In this document: piece after piece, positions 60,316-64,000 of the stretch
How positions within the stretch are numbered: the stretch's first letter is position 1
Layout: each line of letters opens with the position of its first letter
Notes under the pieces: generated by a model
What the model was told of the DNA's origin: nothing
Seen by the model: only the letters and a program-made list of their open reading frames with translations
Database searches by the model: none
Assembly (NCBI RefSeq): GCF_947623445.1
Contig: NC_135242.1
Location: 18,910,001 to 18,974,000 of the forward strand
Source of the DNA: Clavelina lepadiformis
Lineage: Eukaryota; Chordata; Ascidiacea; Aplousobranchia; Clavelinidae
DNA: 64,000 bases
Direction of reading: 5' to 3'
Position numbers and translations under genes: made by a program

Positions 60316-60716
60316 GTCTAGCCTGCTATCGGGACAAGACAAAGTCAAGAAATGTTTCTCGTTTGTTACTTGCACAATCGATAGTTTGTTGTGCTTGTAT
60401 CGTCGAACTTAAACGTCAGTTTACAGAAAATCAATGATTGACCCGCACCGTGAAGTGTGGAAATAAACATTATAAATATAATACTTCTTCATATAGCCTA
60501 TACAAGTTACAGTGCTTATTTTAATTGCGACAGATAAAAACTATATGACAACATCGTTTTTTTTTGTAGGTTAATTATAATTATTAGGTCTCCAATTTTG
60601 TTGTTTTCTTAAGTGGGAGCGGCTAAAAGTCAGCCGTTGCTCAGTATACGCTGGTAAGAAGTAAGGTCATGATAGAGGCCTGAATTAAGAAACTTATACT
60701 GTTATATCTATCTATT

Positions 60717-60878
<162 letters not shown>

Positions 60879-63800
60879 CAATATGGACCTGCAGCGATCT
60901 CTGGTTGTGAGATCACATAAACTCCGTTTGACCTGACTTCCACAAAGGCTACGTGTCCTAGATAATTTCTTCACAGGAACTCATTCATTTTTAATTCATA
61001 TTTGGTGTTATTTCTGCGTTGATTTTGCATTCTTGGTATTTCTTTGTGTAAAATGAACTTTTTCTGGCATTAGACGAATATGAACTTTCCAGTCAATTTG
61101 AACTTTTTGCAGGGCTGACCTTAATTTTCTAAACGGAATTGTAGACCGCCGACAAAATCAACGATTTTACGTATAAAGGCAATAGTATGTTTTACATTTG
61201 ATCTCTAAATGTTTTATGGGTTTATTGACTTTTAAATTGCCAGACGAATAGCCGAGCCTACTTCAATCTTTTTGTAGCAAATCACTTAGCGCTACTACTC
61301 TAAAATGTACCACAAATGCAAGAGCTACGCCATTCAATGGTATATAAACATTCGAAGCTCCATTCATCTTCTGAGGTACGAAATGGTAACATCTCTCTGC
61401 TTGTATTTAGCAACTGGCAAGAACGTTCAATGGATACATTGTTATCAGTATATGTAGCCTGCGTTTCGAATAACGCTATGACAATAAAGAATAAAAACGA
61501 AATTAATCATGGAAATGTACACATTCAAAAAATTATTATACTCTAAAAGGTTCCATAACGGTATAAAATAATTAATTTTATAGTTATCATCATTTGAAAG
61601 ATGGCTAAATACAAGCCAGTATCATGGCTTAAAAATAACGTTTTGCGTAATCGTAATCAAAATGTGTAGCATTGTCGGAGTGAACTCAGCCATTGGCTTA
61701 ATAAAAGCTAATAACTTGGCTTGCAAGTCGCTTGGTTATATTCCAAGCAAAGCCTTTTCTATAGCGTGGATATTTGAAGTGAGCTTTACTTTTACCCTGT
61801 GCTACCAAATATCTTTACAGAAATCAAAACACATGGGTTTGGTTGCTGAGCCGATATTGTGTTGTAATTTACTCTTCTATATAGTAGGCTAACTTCTACC
61901 GGAACGCTGTTCCGGCAGAAATATTTATACTTGAATGGTATTCCGGTGCGTTTTCTCTCACTTTAACCACTAACTCGTTGTAATGTCAGTGTACCAATTG
62001 TCAATGTAGGCTAGGCTAGACAGCAACTGATACACCTGTGGTGGTCAAGGCCACACGAAATAGCCATTCCGAATATATGAAAGAATTTTATTCTGGAACA
62101 TTTTACTTTAATTAACTTTGCGTTTTTGTTTATCCCGGCGACTTTGTGAAGTATTCACTTTGATTAGCACTTGCTGAAGTGGGGTTCATACCAGTTATAC
62201 CCTATATCATAACCATAACCATACAGAACTTTTGAGTGCTTACTGGGAAGAACAGTCAGCCTTCTTGAGGAGTCATAACATTCAGTTATTATATCATCAG
62301 TTCATATTATGCGACACACATCAAATGTAAACCTCAATAGAAGCCATTGAGATGGGGAACACAAAAACAACAATTCTCTATAGTTCATATAACCTAGAAT
62401 TGAATTGAACTTTCGGTAAGTATGTCTTGTAAGCCACATGACGCTGACTAAACCATTGAATCGGCAGCATACAGGCGGCTTAATGGACGAACAAAATGTG
62501 AATCCATTGATGTAGGGAACATAATAGCTAACTCCCTACTTTTGTAAATAGTGCCGGAAACAATTGGAGACAGCAAAAACTGCCGTTTGAAAGAAACAGT
62601 TCAACATTACGTAAAACTCAACCTTAGATTTACAAAATTATATCAAAGTGCCGTGACAAAAATATATGAGAGGAAATAGCAAGTTCTTGATAAGCTAATG
62701 CATGTTAATTCGTAAACGCGTGAAAAGGTAATTAACCAGCAACTATTTTGTAAATTAAACAGCATAAAAAATATAAAACATTCATTTCAAAGCTATATAA
62801 TAAATCACTTGGGGCACGTAGGCCTTCGTTCCCCTGGAAAAAAAGTATGGGACGGATACCCTCTTGCTTATGGCGCTTATGACTTAATTTCTGCGGCTCA
62901 CTGCTTACCGATCCGATAGTCACATATATTACTATAACGCTTGCTTATATTCGAGCAAACAATGAAAAATGAAGGTTGCAACAAAGTCATTAGTCGAAGT
63001 AGAAAAAGATTGCCAAATTGCCGTAGGACGATCACTATATTTCCCCAAATGTTAGAATCAATTAGTACAAGTTTAAATGAACATGTTCCGGTAGTACATG
63101 TTTTATTTCTAACGTAGGCCTACAGTAGCTATGCTCCTTCTTTGGTTTTCAGGACGGTGTCTTTATTTATTACGGCAGGCAAGCAAGCAAAAGCACATAG
63201 GCTATAGAGTAATCACAGTAGGCTATAACCAGCTAGTATCCGCAGCATGTATAATGTCAACAGTAGAGAGTTAAAATCGGAAAAGACTTTGGCACTTTTT
63301 CACAGTTAAGTTACAAAGTTGAGTTTAAATGTTTGAGGTGAATACCCGCTTGCAAAATAAATATGTGTTAGGTTCAGGTTAGTAGACTATATTAGCTATA
63401 ATTGTCAGGTTAGATCAAACACTGAACCGTAAAATTGCTTCGATGACACGATACTTTCGAAAGAAACGGAAGTCTTCAAAAACTGAACAAGGTATTAGGT
63501 AAGCTGTACATTGTACTGGTGACATTAGAAATCTGCAATGAGGTAAACGGTGCGGTAACCTATATAATACAGCTAACGCAAATGGCCACGCAATAACACT
63601 CAAACAAGCAAAAACACGCTATGTTTACATAAATACGGCAGATCCGGATATTCCCTGCGTACTATAAACAAACACTTCTATATGTTGGTTTACAAACTAA
63701 TAGCTTAACCAAAAATGCTTGCGCAATATGATGCTTGTAATAGATATAAATAATTCAATACGGAAACTTCGCAAATGAGTGTGAGCGCAAGTGAAGCGTA

Positions 63801-64000
63801 TTTCGAAGCTAATGCAACGTTCGTATTGCAGCACAAAACTTTGCAACATTCAAAACCATTGCTAGCAAGGCAGTATAACAGCTGTGAGAGAGTTTCTTAT
63901 GGCTTCCTGGGAAACCGATTACCTACGCATCCGTTGTTTTTATGACAGATCAGCAAGGACGTTCTATATACTAATTCATTATGTAAATGCATATTGTAAT
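60879..64000. other. Gene-poor end of the window
   Basis: No exon chain or bounded element. Frames at 61316-61546, 61662-61892 (+) and 62732-62923, 63415-63603 (-) show no family resemblance. Confidence 0.45.

Overview
The window looks like nuclear DNA of an invertebrate chordate or related deuterostome. An ascidian tunicate is my best guess, but it is inferred from gene content and style, not proven. It is AT-rich, its genes are split into many small exons by short GT-AG introns, and it holds six animal-type multi-exon genes plus many small DNA-transposon relics. Almost no gene is visible as one long reading frame. I built the gene models by joining exons at splice sites and requiring the reading phase to carry across every junction.

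Layout. 1-1206 has no gene but holds a degenerate tandem array. 1279-7534 (+) is an organic anion transporter (SLCO/OATP family, 14 exons, about 677 residues), with a roughly 1.05 kb foldback transposon in one intron. 7603-14700 has no recognised gene. 14701-20194 (+) is a three-AT-hook, HMGA-like protein with a Gln/His/Pro-rich tail. 26598-24008 (-) is a secreted glutathione peroxidase whose in-frame UGA encodes selenocysteine, and a SECIS-like fold lies in its 3' UTR. 34285-28744 (-) is an RCC2 (TD-60) homologue. 38841-40191 (+) is a D-serine dehydratase/D-threonine aldolase-like PLP enzyme. 44065-45434 (+) is a small secreted collagen-plus-C-type-lectin protein (collectin-like), followed at 46110-46970 by a decayed partial duplicate of its 5' region. 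54875-47572 (-) is a PLEKHM2 (SKIP) homologue with RUN and PH domains. 54876-64000 is gene-poor, with one unexplained cysteine-rich candidate exon, several transposon relics, a long TCTA microsatellite and a hairpin.

The genes do not form a pathway; this is ordinary eukaryotic gene order. The selenoprotein glutathione peroxidase and the transporter act in extracellular redox and uptake. RCC2 and PLEKHM2 act in the cytoskeleton and in organelle positioning. The lectin is probably an innate-immune recognition molecule. The most notable points are the UGA/SECIS pair, the foldback element with repeat-array arms, the lectin duplication that preserves empty sites for two hAT insertions, and two families of inverted-repeat elements.
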